Source: Acinetobacter lwoffii
Lineage (GTDB): Bacteria > Pseudomonadota > Gammaproteobacteria > Pseudomonadales > Moraxellaceae
Direction: 5' to 3'
Length of the DNA stretch: 64,000 nucleotides
NCBI RefSeq assembly: GCF_024129355.1
Contig: NZ_JAMXXP010000016.1
Span: 1 to 64,000 of the forward strand
Shown: positions 8,329-17,706 of the stretch, piece by piece
Layout: every line of letters begins with the position of its first letter
Numbering within the stretch: position 1 is the first letter of the stretch
The notes under the pieces: model-generated
Told to the model about the DNA's origin: nothing
Database searches by the model: none
What the model saw: the letters and a program-made list of their open reading frames with translations, nothing else
Made by a program: the position numbers and the translations under genes

Positions 8329-11300
8329 TTGAAAGACTTGCTCGATATCATGCGCAAAAAGACGGATTCAGACGGTCATGCTCCTGTAGAGTTTGACCGC
8401 ATCCGTATTGGTCTTGCGTCACCAGAAATGATTAAGTCATGGTCTCACGGTGAAGTTAAAAAGCCAGAAACCATTAACTATCGTACGTTCAAGCCTGAAC
8501 GTGATGGTTTGTTCTGTGCCAAAATCTTTGGTCCAGTGAAAGATTACGAATGCTTGTGTGGTAAATACAAGCGTATGAAATACAAAGGCGTCATTTGTGA
8601 AAAATGTGGCGTTGAAGTAACAACTGCGAAAGTTCGTCGTGAGCGTATGGGTCACATCGAGCTGGCATCTCCAGTTGCACACATCTGGTTCTTGAAATCA
8701 TTGCCTAGCCGTATCGGTCTATTATTAGACATGACGCTACGTGATATCGAACGCGTATTGTATTTCGAATCTTATGTAGTGACCGATCCGGGTATGACTC
8801 CATTTGAGAAATACCAACTTCTAAACGATGAAGAATACTTCAATGCATTAGAAGAACACGGTGATGAATTCACAGCGAAAATGGGTGCTGAAGCGGTTCA
8901 AGACTTGTTGAAAGACATCGATCTTGAAGCTGAAATTGCGCGTCTTCGTGAAGAAATTCCTGTTACAACTTCAGAAACCAAGCTGAAAAAAGCGTCTAAG
9001 CGTTTGAAGTTGATGGAAGCATTCAACGATTCGAACAACAAGCCAGAATGGATGGTGTTAACTGTACTTCCAGTTCTTCCACCAGACCTTCGTCCGCTTG
9101 TACCACTTGAAGGTGGTCGTTTCGCGACTTCTGACCTGAACGATCTTTATCGTCGTGTGATCAACCGTAACAACCGTTTGAAGCGTCTTCTTGACCTTGC
9201 AGCGCCAGACATCATCGTACGTAACGAAAAACGTATGTTACAAGAGTCTGTAGATGCATTGTTGGATAACGGTCGTCGTGGTCGTGCAATTACCGGTTCG
9301 AACAAGCGTCCGCTTAAATCTTTGGCAGACATGATCAAAGGTAAGCAAGGTCGTTTCCGTCAAAACTTACTTGGTAAGCGTGTTGACTACTCTGGCCGTT
9401 CGGTAATTACTGTTGGTCCAAACCTACGTTTGCACCAATGTGGTCTTCCGAAGAAAATGGCCCTTGAACTGTTCAAGCCATTCATTTTCGCGAAACTACA
9501 AGCTTCTGGTCAAGCAACCACCATTAAAGCTGCGAAGAAAATGGTTGAGCGTGAAACTCCAGAAGTTTGGGATGTTCTTGCTCACGTGATTCGTCAACAT
9601 CCAGTGATGTTGAACCGTGCGCCAACTCTTCACCGTTTGGGTCTTCAAGCATTTGAACCGATCCTGATCGAAGGTAAAGCGATCCGTCTACACCCACTCG
9701 TATGTGCTGCGTTTAACGCCGACTTCGATGGTGACCAAATGGCGGTACACGTACCATTAACACTTGAAGCTCAGCTTGAAGCTCGTGCGTTAATGATGTC
9801 GACGAACAACATTTTGTCTCCAGCGAACGGTGAGCCAATCATCGTACCGTCTCAGGACGTTGTCTTGGGCTTGTATTACATCACGCGTGATGCAATCAAT
9901 GCCAAAGGTGAAGGCATGGTGTTCGCGGATACTCACGAAGTAAACCGTGCACTGGCAACAGGTCAGGTTGATCTACACGCTCGCGTTAAAGCACGTGTAC
10001 ACCAGACTGTGATCGACGAAGATGGTAACCGTGAACAGCAAACCATTATTGTAGATACGACGCCTGGTCGCTGCCTACTTTGGGAAGTTGTGCCTGAAGG
10101 TATGGATTTCCAGCAAATTAACGTTGAGATGACCAAGAAAAACATCTCGAAATTAATTAACTCTTGCTACCGTAAATTGGGTCTGAAAGATACTGTTATC
10201 TTCGCTGACCAGTTGATGTATTTGGGCTTCCGTCAAGCGACGCGTTCAGGTGTATCTGTCGGTATGGAAGACATGGTTATTCCACCGCAAAAACAAGCAA
10301 TTATTGGTAAAGCGGAAGCTGAAGTTCGTGAAATCGAACAACAGTTCGAACAAGGCTTCGTAACTGCCGGCGAACGTTATAACAAAGTGGTCGATATTTG
10401 GGCGCGTACCAATGACCAGGTTGCTAAAGCGATGATGGACAACTTGTCTTTCACCACTGTGAAGAACAAACAGGGTGAAGACGAGAAGCAAAAATCATTC
10501 AACTCGATCTACATGATGTCTGACTCGGGTGCCCGTGGTTCGGCAGCTCAGATTCGTCAGTTGGCGGGTATGCGTGGTTTGATGGCGAAGCCGGATGGCT
10601 CGATCATTGAAACACCTATTAAAGCGAACTTCCGTGAAGGTTTGACCGTACTTCAGTACTTCATCTCGACACACGGTGCGCGTAAAGGTTTGGCCGATAC
10701 AGCATTGAAGACTGCGAACTCTGGTTATTTGACTCGTCGTCTAGTAGACGTTGCGCAGGACTTGGTCATTACTGAGCCGGATTGTGGTACGTATGACGGT
10801 CTGGTAATGACTCCGTTCATTCAAGGTGGCGATGTCATCGAAAACCTGGGTGCACGAGTATTGGGTCGTGTGGTTGCTGAAGATGTGAAACGTGTAGGTA
10901 CAGATGAAGTTCTGCTTCCACGTAATACTTTAATTGACGAAAAATTGGCGACATTTATTGAAAGCCAAGGTGTCGACGAAATTAAAGTGCGTTCAGTCGT
11001 GAACTGTGCATCTACCTTTGGTGTATGTGCGAAATGTTACGGTCGTGACCTGGCACGTGGTCATCAGGTGAACCCGGGTGAGTCTGTTGGTGTTATGGCA
11101 GCTCAATCGATTGGTGAACCAGGTACACAGTTAACAATGCGTACCTTCCACGTGGGTGGTGCTGCGAGCCGAACTTCTGCTGCAAACAGCGTACAAGTTC
11201 GTAACCAAGGTACAGTACGTTTCCATAACGTGAAAACAGTACAACATGCCAAAGGTCACTTGGTATCGACTTCACGTTCAGGTGAAATCGGTATTGCGGA

Positions 11301-12519
11301 TGATTTAGGTCGTGAGCGCGAGCGCTATAAACTTCCTTACGGTGCGTCTATCTTGCTGAAAGATGGCGAAGCTGTAGAAGCAGGCGGTATTGTGGCGACT
11401 TGGGATCCGCATACACATCCATTAGTAACAGAAGTTGCTGGTAAAGTACGTTTCAGCCAGATTGCTGATGGTGTGACGGTTACTTCTAAAACTGATGATG
11501 CAACAGGTATGTCAACTATCGAAATCTTGCCAGTGACTTCACGTCCTGCGTCAGGTAAAGATTTGCGTCCTGCTGTTGTGTTGGATACCGTTGATGGTGG
11601 CGAACAGTTCTACTTCCTGCCACAGAACACGATTCTTTCTGTGCGCGATGGCGAAACGATTGGTGTCGGTGATGTCATCGGTCGTGTACCACAAGAAACT
11701 TCACGTACCCGTGATATTACCGGTGGTCTGCCGCGTGTAGCTGACTTGTTCGAAGCACGTAAGCCGAAAGAGCATGCAATCCTTGCAGAAGTGTCGGGTG
11801 TTGTAAGCTTTGGTAAAGAGACTAAAGGTAAGAACCGTCTGGTAATTACGCCGGATGATGGCTCTGAGATTTATGAAGAGCTGATTCCAAAATGGCGTAC
11901 GATTAACGTGTTCGAAGGCGAACATGTGAACCGTGGTGAAACTATTTCTGATGGTCCACAGAACCCGCACGATATCTTACGTTTGAAAGGTGAAGTTGCG
12001 CTGACAAACTACATCGTGAACGAAGTTCAGGACGTATACCGTCTGCAAGGTGTAAAAATCAACGACAAGCATATTGAAGTGATCGTACGTCAAATGCTGC
12101 GTAAAGTTGATATCACTGATGGTGGCGATACCAGCTTCATCAAAGGCGAACAAGTGGATTACATCCGCGTTGTTCAAGAAAACCAAGCAGTTCTTGCACA
12201 AAACAAGTTCCCTGCGAAGTTTGAACGTCAATTGATGGGTATTACCAAAGCATCGCTTTCTACTGACTCGTTCATCTCTGCTGCATCGTTCCAGGAAACC
12301 ACGCGTGTGTTAACTGAAGCGGCTGTAACAGGTAAAGAAGATGACTTACGCGGCTTGAAAGAGAACGTAGTTGTAGGTCGCCTGATCCCAGCGGGTACAG
12401 GTTTGGCTTACCACCTGGAGCGTCGTCGTCAAGAAGCAGAAGCTGCAGAATTTGAACTGCACAATGACTTCTCTGATGTAGACCAAGCGCTTAGCCAGGC
12501 ATTTAACGAAGAATTCTAA
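8329..12519 (+). CDS. rpoC: DNA-directed RNA polymerase subunit beta'
   Basis: RpoC carries the catalytic magnesium site of RNA polymerase. I place the start at TTG 8329: GGAG at 8318-8321 lies 7 nt upstream, and the protein then begins (M)[10 protein letters not shown] like its relatives. The GTG at 8281 would add 16 unrelated residues and lacks a ribosome-binding site. Visible features are the N-terminal zinc cysteines (C75, C77, C90, C93), the absolutely conserved NADFDGD motif at 463-469 (metal-binding D465, D467, D469), and the second zinc cluster around [18 protein letters not shown]. The length is 1396 residues. It ends before a strong terminator. Confidence 0.97.
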   Translation: MKDLLDIMRKKTDSDGHAPVEFDRIRIGLASPEMIKSWSHGEVKKPETINYRTFKPERDGLFCAKIFGPVKDYECLCGKYKRMKYKGVICEKCGVEVTTAKVRRERMGHIELASPVAHIWFLKSLPSRIGLLLDMTLRDIERVLYFESYVVTDPGMTPFEKYQLLNDEEYFNALEEHGDEFTAKMGAEAVQDLLKDIDLEAEIARLREEIPVTTSETKLKKASKRLKLMEAFNDSNNKPEWMVLTVLPVLPPDLRPLVPLEGGRFATSDLNDLYRRVINRNNRLKRLLDLAAPDIIVRNEKRMLQESVDALLDNGRRGRAITGSNKRPLKSLADMIKGKQGRFRQNLLGKRVDYSGRSVITVGPNLRLHQCGLPKKMALELFKPFIFAKLQASGQATTIKAAKKMVERETPEVWDVLAHVIRQHPVMLNRAPTLHRLGLQAFEPILIEGKAIRLHPLVCAAFNADFDGDQMAVHVPLTLEAQLEARALMMSTNNILSPANGEPIIVPSQDVVLGLYYITRDAINAKGEGMVFADTHEVNRALATGQVDLHARVKARVHQTVIDEDGNREQQTIIVDTTPGRCLLWEVVPEGMDFQQINVEMTKKNISKLINSCYRKLGLKDTVIFADQLMYLGFRQATRSGVSVGMEDMVIPPQKQAIIGKAEAEVREIEQQFEQGFVTAGERYNKVVDIWARTNDQVAKAMMDNLSFTTVKNKQGEDEKQKSFNSIYMMSDSGARGSAAQIRQLAGMRGLMAKPDGSIIETPIKANFREGLTVLQYFISTHGARKGLADTALKTANSGYLTRRLVDVAQDLVITEPDCGTYDGLVMTPFIQGGDVIENLGARVLGRVVAEDVKRVGTDEVLLPRNTLIDEKLATFIESQGVDEIKVRSVVNCASTFGVCAKCYGRDLARGHQVNPGESVGVMAAQSIGEPGTQLTMRTFHVGGAASRTSAANSVQVRNQGTVRFHNVKTVQHAKGHLVSTSRSGEIGIADDLGRERERYKLPYGASILLKDGEAVEAGGIVATWDPHTHPLVTEVAGKVRFSQIADGVTVTSKTDDATGMSTIEILPVTSRPASGKDLRPAVVLDTVDGGEQFYFLPQNTILSVRDGETIGVGDVIGRVPQETSRTRDITGGLPRVADLFEARKPKEHAILAEVSGVVSFGKETKGKNRLVITPDDGSEIYEELIPKWRTINVFEGEHVNRGETISDGPQNPHDILRLKGEVALTNYIVNEVQDVYRLQGVKINDKHIEVIVRQMLRKVDITDGGDTSFIKGEQVDYIRVVQENQAVLAQNKFPAKFERQLMGITKASLSTDSFISAASFQETTRVLTEAAVTGKEDDLRGLKENVVVGRLIPAGTGLAYHLERRRQEAEAAEFELHNDFSDVDQALSQAFNEEF

Positions 12520-12541
12520 TTCGAGTTAAAGCTGAGAAAAG

Positions 12542-12565
12542 AGACGCCTTCGGGCGTCTTTTTTT
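12542..12565 (+). terminator. Intrinsic terminator of the rpoBC operon
   Basis: AGACGCC (12542-12548) and GGCGTCT (12553-12559) enclose a stable TTCG tetraloop and run into seven T residues (12559-12565). It is 23 nt after the rpoC stop. Confidence 0.93.
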
Positions 12566-12720
12566 GTCTAAAATTTATAAATAAGACAGCTTGAACAGAA
12601 GACTAATCTATTGATATTTACAAAACTCAGCAGGAATACCGAGAGAAGTAACACGCTACAGATTTTAGTTTCATAAAATGAAGATAAGCTTAATTAAAGC
12701 AAGACAGGAAGGCCAAGGTC

Positions 12721-13086
12721 ATGAAAAAATTAATGGGTGTTATGGCAGTTGCCACTCTTTCCACCTTTATGTTGGCGGGTTGTGAAAGTATGTCTGCCAA
12801 TGAGCAACGGATCGGTGCTGCGGCCCTTGGTGGTGCAGTCGGTGGTGGTGTTGGTAATAAAGTCGGCGGTGGCGTTGGTGCAGCTGTAGGTGGTGGTGCC
12901 GGTGCTGCAGTGGGTAGTAAATCCCAAGGCGGTTCAAACCGTAATGCGACCTATAGTGGTGTAGGTGGTGCTGTTGGTTCCGCAGTCGGTAAAAGCATCT
13001 TCGGTGGTAATGCGGGTGCTGCAATCGGTGGCGCAATCGGTGGTGGTGCCGGTGCTGCGATTGAACAGGATAACCGTCGTCGTTAA
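12721..13086 (+). CDS. Glycine-zipper lipoprotein
   Basis: The product is a 121-residue small envelope lipoprotein. A signal peptide ends in the lipobox LAGC (Cys20), so the mature N-terminus should be lipidated. The rest is dominated by glycine-zipper repeats (GAAALGGAVGGGVGNKVGGGVGAAVGGGAG-type pattern from about 32 to 66, and again 80-114), as in SlyB/OsmB/Rcp-type proteins that insert into or line the outer membrane. The tail is EQDNRRR. A ribosome-binding site (AAGG) precedes ATG 12721 and a bidirectional terminator follows. The exact role is unknown; antisense open frames over it are only a result of the GC-patterned repeats. Confidence 0.85.
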   Translation: MKKLMGVMAVATLSTFMLAGCESMSANEQRIGAAALGGAVGGGVGNKVGGGVGAAVGGGAGAAVGSKSQGGSNRNATYSGVGGAVGSAVGKSIFGGNAGAAIGGAIGGGAGAAIEQDNRRR

Positions 13087-13117
13087 GTCGAAAGTCACTT
13101 CAGATTCATCTAGATTT

Positions 13118-13140
13118 AAAAGCGCCAATGTGGCGCTTTT
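13118..13140. terminator. Bidirectional terminator between convergent genes
   Basis: AAAAGCGCCA (13118-13127), loop ATG and TGGCGCTTTT (13131-13140) form a perfect 10-bp stem with A and T tracts on the two sides. It can stop both the lipoprotein mRNA and the oppositely oriented gene that ends at 13144. Confidence 0.88.
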
Positions 13141-13143
13141 ATC

Positions 13144-13638
13144 TTATTTAGGAGAGTTAATTTTCCCTTTGCTCTGTTTACGCCGGATATATACTGTTTT
13201 TTCTACTTCGGCAATTCTGACCCCGGCTTCATCATAAATATTCAGCTGATAATGCCGATACACTGGCGCATTATCGGCTGCCAGATTGATAATCGTGGCA
13301 ATTTCTTCAGCAGAAATCCGAATGTCCGCCACCACTGTGCCGCGACCCGGTGCCAAAAACTGAATGCTGGCGCCTTTATCCCAGACCAGATATTTCGGCC
13401 CCAAATGATGCATCAGCAATAACATATAAAAGGGATCGACCATTGAATACAGGCTGCCACCAAAATGCACACCGACAATATTCTGGTTCTTACGGGTCAG
13501 CGGCATTTTGACCCGAACGTGATAATTATTAAAATCAATCTTATCAATTTCAATGCCTGCACCACGATAAGGGGCATAGCGGTTCAGAATAAATTTTGAA
13601 ACCAGAGGCAGTTTTTGAATTTTCTGGAATAGGCTCAT
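13144..13638 (-). CDS. DUF4442 hotdog-fold protein, putative thioesterase
   Basis: With the start at ATG 13638 the product is 164 residues and begins MSLFQKIQKLPLVSKFILNRYAPYRGAGIEI, the usual opening of DUF4442 proteins. A longer in-frame start at 13698 would add 20 Cys/His-rich residues with no family support. The central part (GVHFGGSLYSMVDPFYMLLL) is the long helix of the hotdog fold shared with acyl-CoA thioesterases. Family members are usually annotated as acyl-CoA thioesterase-like, but the substrate is not known here. It is convergent with the lipoprotein gene and divergent from the hydrolase gene. Confidence 0.8.
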   Translation of the reverse strand: MSLFQKIQKLPLVSKFILNRYAPYRGAGIEIDKIDFNNYHVRVKMPLTRKNQNIVGVHFGGSLYSMVDPFYMLLLMHHLGPKYLVWDKGASIQFLAPGRGTVVADIRISAEEIATIINLAADNAPVYRHYQLNIYDEAGVRIAEVEKTVYIRRKQSKGKINSPK

Positions 13639-13755
13639 ACTGACATTCTTTTTGCGGCTGTGATTATGCATACTAGAGCAACAAAAATGCGCTGGCATTG
13701 ATCAATCATGCCGATTTATAAACTAAGTGGTCAATAATAAAAACAGGATCAAAAG

Positions 13756-14637
13756 ATGGAAACACAAGTGCAATGGGTCGATACCACGGATCAGCAGTGT
13801 CTCTGTGTCAAAACTTATGGACAACCCGAACAAACAGCCTTGGTACTGGTTCATGGCTATCCTGATCATCAAGCAGTTTGGGAGCCAGTCATTGCTCATT
13901 TGAGTCAGGATTATTTTGTGGTGACTTATGATGTCCGGGGCGCAGGGGAGTCCAGTATTCCCAAAAAAATCTCCGATTACCGCTTGGCCCGTTTAAGTCA
14001 GGATCTGGAAGAGGTGGTGAATAAGGTATTGCCGAATCGAGCTTTTCATCTGGCTGCGCATGACTGGGGCTCAATTCAGTCCTGGGAATCTGTCACCGAT
14101 CCACGCTTTAAAGGGCGAATTCTGTCTTATAGCACCTTATCTGGGCCATGTCTGGATCATGCCGCTTTCTGGATGCGTGAACAGTTCCAGCAAAACAAAG
14201 CAAAATTTTTAAAGCAAATGAGCAAATCTTGGTATATCGCGATGTTTCAGTTGCCTTTAGTGGCGCCGTTGGCCTGGAATTTCTTTAATCCGCAGCGTTG
14301 GGGCAAGATCGTGCAGCAACTGGAAAGACACGATGATCTGCCACTCAACCCGCATATTGTCAAAGATGGCAAATATGGTGTGAACCTGTATCGGGCCAAT
14401 TTTTTGCCACGCTTAGCTCAACCACGGCAGCGTTTTGCCATCTGTCCGGTACAGGCGATTGTGCTGAAATATGACCAGTTTGTCGGGCCAGATCTGGTTG
14501 ATGAAATGTCAAAATGGGTGGATGATTTCTCGAAAGTAGAACTGGCTGCCAATCACTGGGCGATCCTGAGTCAACCGGAGCAAGTGGCTCAATTGATTGA
14601 TGAGTTTATTCAGCGTAAATCTGCTGACATTCATTGA
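13756..14637 (+). CDS. Alpha/beta hydrolase, EphD-like epoxide-hydrolase type
   Basis: The product is a 293-residue alpha/beta hydrolase. It has the oxyanion motif HGYPD (about 33-37), DVRGAGESS (59-67) and the nucleophile elbow AAHDWGSIQSWE, where Asp103 replaces the usual serine. That Asp and the neighbouring Trp are typical of epoxide hydrolases and haloalkane dehalogenases. The HDWGSIQ-WE-VTDP stretch resembles the hydrolase half of EphD-type proteins, which in other bacteria carry an extra short-chain dehydrogenase domain. Here only the hydrolase part exists. The catalytic His is probably in ANHWAI near the C-terminus. An AGGAT ribosome-binding site precedes the ATG. The substrate is unknown. 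Confidence 0.8.
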   Translation: METQVQWVDTTDQQCLCVKTYGQPEQTALVLVHGYPDHQAVWEPVIAHLSQDYFVVTYDVRGAGESSIPKKISDYRLARLSQDLEEVVNKVLPNRAFHLAAHDWGSIQSWESVTDPRFKGRILSYSTLSGPCLDHAAFWMREQFQQNKAKFLKQMSKSWYIAMFQLPLVAPLAWNFFNPQRWGKIVQQLERHDDLPLNPHIVKDGKYGVNLYRANFLPRLAQPRQRFAICPVQAIVLKYDQFVGPDLVDEMSKWVDDFSKVELAANHWAILSQPEQVAQLIDEFIQRKSADIH

Positions 14638-14737
14638 CAGGCCCCTCCGCGAAACATGACCCGACCAGAAAAAAGTGGCGGAATTTTTATCCGCATTTTC
14701 TGATAAAATAGCCGCTTTCTCTCTATTCCGATTCATT

Positions 14738-16102
14738 ATGTTCGCAATTCTTGCTGCTATTGGAGTCATGTTCGGACTCTCGTTGGCACGTGTACCTGTG
14801 GTTTTTGCCCTGGTCATTGGTGCTGTTACAGGTGGTTTATTGGCAGGTCTGGGCCTGCAGGGAACCTTGGACGCGTTTAACAATGGCTTGGGTGGTGGTG
14901 CCAAAATTGCCTTGGCTTACGGTATTTTAGGTGCATTTGCTTTGGCTCTAGCGCGTTCGGGTTTACCGGATTTGCTGGCTTATAAAATGATCAGTACCTT
15001 AAAAGGTGAGGCCGATTTTAAAGCGCAAAACAGGGTGAAATATCTGATCTTTTTCACAGTTGCTATTGCTGCCGTGTTCTCGCAGAACGTCATTCCCGTG
15101 CATATTGCCTTTATTCCGGTACTGATTCCGCCACTATTGGCTGTATTTAACCACTTAAAGCTCGACCGTCGTTTGATTGCCTGTTTGCTGACCTTTGGTC
15201 TGGTAGGCACCTATATGCTGATTCCGGTCGGTTTTGGTGCCATCTTCCTGAATGACATTCTGGGTCATAACATCAATACTTTTGGTAAGCCATATGGATT
15301 TGAAATTAGCTATGACCAGATTCCATCTGCGATGGCAATTCCAGTATTCGGTATGTTTGTGGGCTTATTGGTGGCGATCTTTATTAGCTATCGCAAACCA
15401 CGTCAATATCAAGATATTCATGTCCAGGAACAGCAAAGTATTTCCGCTGAATTAGGTGTGGCTGAACACGTTAAACCGCAGATTGCCAAATTTACCATCT
15501 GGATGGCAGGTCTTGCAGTTATTGCTACATTGGCGGTACAGCTTTATTCAGATTCGATGATTCTGGCCGGTCTGGTCGGTGTCGCAATCTTGAGTTGTGC
15601 CGGGATCTTTAAATGGAAAGAAGCGGATGATGTGATCATTACCGGTATGCGCATGATGGCGCTGGTTGGCTTTATCATGATTGCAGCACAAGGCTTTGCC
15701 GCGGTGATTGAAGCGACTAATCAGGTACCAACCTTGGTTGAAGCATCAGTGAAATGGATTGGTAATAGTCAGGCATTGGCTGCCTTCCTGATGCTGTTGA
15801 TTGGTTTGCTGATCACATTGGGCATTGGTTCGTCTTTCTCGACCATTCCCATTCTGGCGATTATTTATGTTCCGCTGTGTATCCAGTTTGGTTTCAGCCC
15901 GGCTGCGACCATTGCGATTATCGGGACTGCGGCGGCTTTAGGCGATGCCGGCTCTCCAGCGTCAGATTCAACTCTAGGCCCAACATCCGGTCTGAATATG
16001 GATGGTCAGCATGACCATATGAAGGATAGTGTGGTTCCAACCTTCATTCATTTTAATATTCCGCTTATCATCTTTGGGTGGATTGCAGCCATGGTTCTGT
16101 AA
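14738..16102 (+). CDS. Na+/H+ antiporter family protein (NhaC/YuiF-like)
   Basis: This is a polytopic inner-membrane transporter with about 11-12 hydrophobic segments, 454 residues from ATG 14738. Motifs include FSQNVIPVHIAFIPVLIPPLL (about 118-138) and, near the end, GTAAALGDAGSPASDSTLGPTSGLN, which is characteristic of the Na+/H+ antiporter (NhaC-superfamily, YuiF-like) group. An in-frame GTG at 14675 would add 21 non-conserved residues. The ATG at 14738 begins directly with the first membrane helix and is preferred, although its ribosome-binding site is weak. Some YuiF-like relatives carry amino acids rather than sodium, so the substrate is inferred only. Confidence 0.82.
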   Translation: MFAILAAIGVMFGLSLARVPVVFALVIGAVTGGLLAGLGLQGTLDAFNNGLGGGAKIALAYGILGAFALALARSGLPDLLAYKMISTLKGEADFKAQNRVKYLIFFTVAIAAVFSQNVIPVHIAFIPVLIPPLLAVFNHLKLDRRLIACLLTFGLVGTYMLIPVGFGAIFLNDILGHNINTFGKPYGFEISYDQIPSAMAIPVFGMFVGLLVAIFISYRKPRQYQDIHVQEQQSISAELGVAEHVKPQIAKFTIWMAGLAVIATLAVQLYSDSMILAGLVGVAILSCAGIFKWKEADDVIITGMRMMALVGFIMIAAQGFAAVIEATNQVPTLVEASVKWIGNSQALAAFLMLLIGLLITLGIGSSFSTIPILAIIYVPLCIQFGFSPAATIAIIGTAAALGDAGSPASDSTLGPTSGLNMDGQHDHMKDSVVPTFIHFNIPLIIFGWIAAMVL

Positions 16103-16111
16103 GTAAATTTC

Positions 16112-16141
16112 AATCTGCTCTGATAACTATTGGAGCAGATT
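16112..16141 (+). terminator. Hairpin after the antiporter gene
   Basis: A 9-bp stem, AATCTGCTC (16112-16120) with GAGCAGATT (16133-16141), closes a 12-nt loop. Only short T runs follow, so it is a weak or processed 3' end. Confidence 0.5.
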
Positions 16142-16432
16142 TATCTGGATTTAAAATAAATAATAAGATGTATTTAAAATATATGTTTAAATAAAAATTA
16201 ATATAAACCTGATTATTTTAGTCTGAATAAATTCATGTTTATCCGATTAATATACTGGGTATTTAAAACCAACCAATCTAGTCAATTTAAAATAAATTAT
16301 TTTTTAAATCAGTATGTTAAATAATAATTAAAAATTAGTTTTATAATCCTTATTGCATATTATTTTCCCTCGTGTTTATTATTAATTAAGATTTATTTTC
16401 TTAATAATTATTCTTCCTGTGGGTATTTTAAA
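16142..16432 (+). other. AT-rich spacer upstream of ompW-like gene
   Basis: About 290 bp are very AT-rich with many TTAAT/TTTAAA stretches. I find no gene and no clear -35/-10 pair. It probably holds the promoter and regulator sites for the outer-membrane protein gene that follows. Confidence 0.4.
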
Positions 16433-17023
16433 ATGTTAAAGCAAGTAGCTCTAATTGCATTAATGGGTCTTTCTGCATCTGCGATGGCAGGTCAATGGCA
16501 GGTGAAAGTTGGTGCCAGTTCTTTAGCACCATCAAGTGACACTGAAATTGCACCAGGTTTAGTCGTAGAAGCGGATCAAGAATATGGTTTTACGCCTTCG
16601 GTCGAATACTTCTTTAATGACAATATCTCTGCAGAACTTTTATTAGCCACGCCATTTAATCACGATATTTCTCTTCAAGGTGTGGGTAAGGTGGCTAAGA
16701 TCAAACATCTGCCGCCTACAATTACTGCTAAATATAACTTTAAAAATGCAACACGTTTTACGCCATATATTGGTGTAGGTGGCACAGCTTTTATTGCTTG
16801 GGATGAAGAAGGTCTGGCTAAAGATGTGAAAGAGGAATTTGGTTTGGCAGGTCAGGTCGGTTTTAATTATCAGCCAGCCGATGCCAAAAACTGGGGGGTA
16901 TTTGCTGACGTGCGCTATGCAGATTTGAGTCCTGAAGTGACTTTAGATGATGCTGATAATACTAAATTCGACTTGAATATTGATCCTTGGGTTTACACGA
17001 TCGGTTATAGCTACAAGTTCTAA
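16433..17023 (+). CDS. ompW: OmpW family outer membrane protein
   Basis: OmpW proteins form 8-stranded outer-membrane barrels with a hydrophobic lateral channel. The 196-residue precursor has a Sec signal peptide cleaved after SAMA (about residue 19). The rest shows alternating barrel strands (WQVKVGASSLAPSS, SVEYFFNDNISAELLLATPF, TAKYNFKNATRFTPYIGVGG) and the final strand WVYTIGYSYKF with the terminal Phe needed for BAM assembly. The stretch LATPFNHDI with KIKHLPPTITAKY is diagnostic of the family. Acinetobacter genomes can carry more than one OmpW-like gene, so the symbol denotes the family. A good terminator follows. Confidence 0.88.
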   Translation: MLKQVALIALMGLSASAMAGQWQVKVGASSLAPSSDTEIAPGLVVEADQEYGFTPSVEYFFNDNISAELLLATPFNHDISLQGVGKVAKIKHLPPTITAKYNFKNATRFTPYIGVGGTAFIAWDEEGLAKDVKEEFGLAGQVGFNYQPADAKNWGVFADVRYADLSPEVTLDDADNTKFDLNIDPWVYTIGYSYKF

Positions 17024-17041
17024 ATTCTAACCTTGCTCAAC

Positions 17042-17074
17042 AAAAAAGTCTCATCTTGAATGAGGCTTTTTTTT
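17042..17074 (+). terminator. Terminator after ompW-like gene
   Basis: A-rich arm, stem GTCTCAT/ATGAGGC around loop CTTGA, and a run of eight T residues (to 17074) form a standard intrinsic terminator 20 nt after the stop. Confidence 0.88.
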
Positions 17075-17198
17075 CAAAATAACAACGATTTATAACTTAT
17101 TGAAATTGAGCAGATCGGCAATGTTCAACTATATTAAAATGAATAAAGTAAATATTAATTGAATACGACTTAATAATTGAATAATAAGGAAGATCAGC

Positions 17199-17543
17199 AT
17201 GAAGTTTTTAAGCCAAGGTATTGTGATCTTCTTCAGTCTGCTGGCAGGGTCTGCCTATGCGGCAAGTTTTGATTGTCAGAAAGCTGAAACCGTGACAGAG
17301 AAAGCGATTTGTGAACATCGCCTGCTCAATGATGCCGATGTCAAGATGAGCACCAGCTATCATATTTTGCGCCGTATGGTGCCTATGGGAACCCGCTCGG
17401 TGATCCAGCGCGATCAGGTGAAATGGCTACAGTTTCGTGACCGCTGTCAGGAATCTGTGTCTTGTCTGAGTCAGGTTTATAATATGCGCCAGCAGCAAAT
17501 AGACCTGCAATTTCAACGTATTTATAAGCTTGGGCCTTATTAG
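17199..17543 (+). CDS. LprI-like (DUF1311) small exported protein
   Basis: The 114-residue product has a signal peptide cleaved after SAYA (about residue 21). The mature part opens ASFDCQKAETVTEKAICEHRLL, the pattern of the lysozyme-inhibitor LprI N-terminal domain (DUF1311), and contains four cysteines (in FDC, AIC, DRC and VSC) that can make two disulfides. It is probably periplasmic. LprI from Mycobacterium inhibits lysozyme, but most DUF1311 proteins are untested, so the function is not assigned. AGGAAG precedes the ATG. It stands alone between ompW and htpG. Confidence 0.78.
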   Translation: MKFLSQGIVIFFSLLAGSAYAASFDCQKAETVTEKAICEHRLLNDADVKMSTSYHILRRMVPMGTRSVIQRDQVKWLQFRDRCQESVSCLSQVYNMRQQQIDLQFQRIYKLGPY

Positions 17544-17706
17544 GACTTAAACCTAAGCCTTTACAAATCCAAGCCATTTTAGATCAAACGATCCTTTATA
17601 AAGTATCTTGAGAAAAAATATACAACTGGCTATTGAAAATTTAGCAACTCACTCCATTCATATAGGCAACAGTATTGACCTGTATTTAAAATAAAAGGAG
17701 TGATTA

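Noticed and set aside
12767-13036. Antisense His/Gln/Arg-rich frame over the glycine-zipper lipoprotein
   Set aside because: It is the reverse reading of GGT/GGC-rich repeats, producing artificial His-rich text; no ribosome-binding site.
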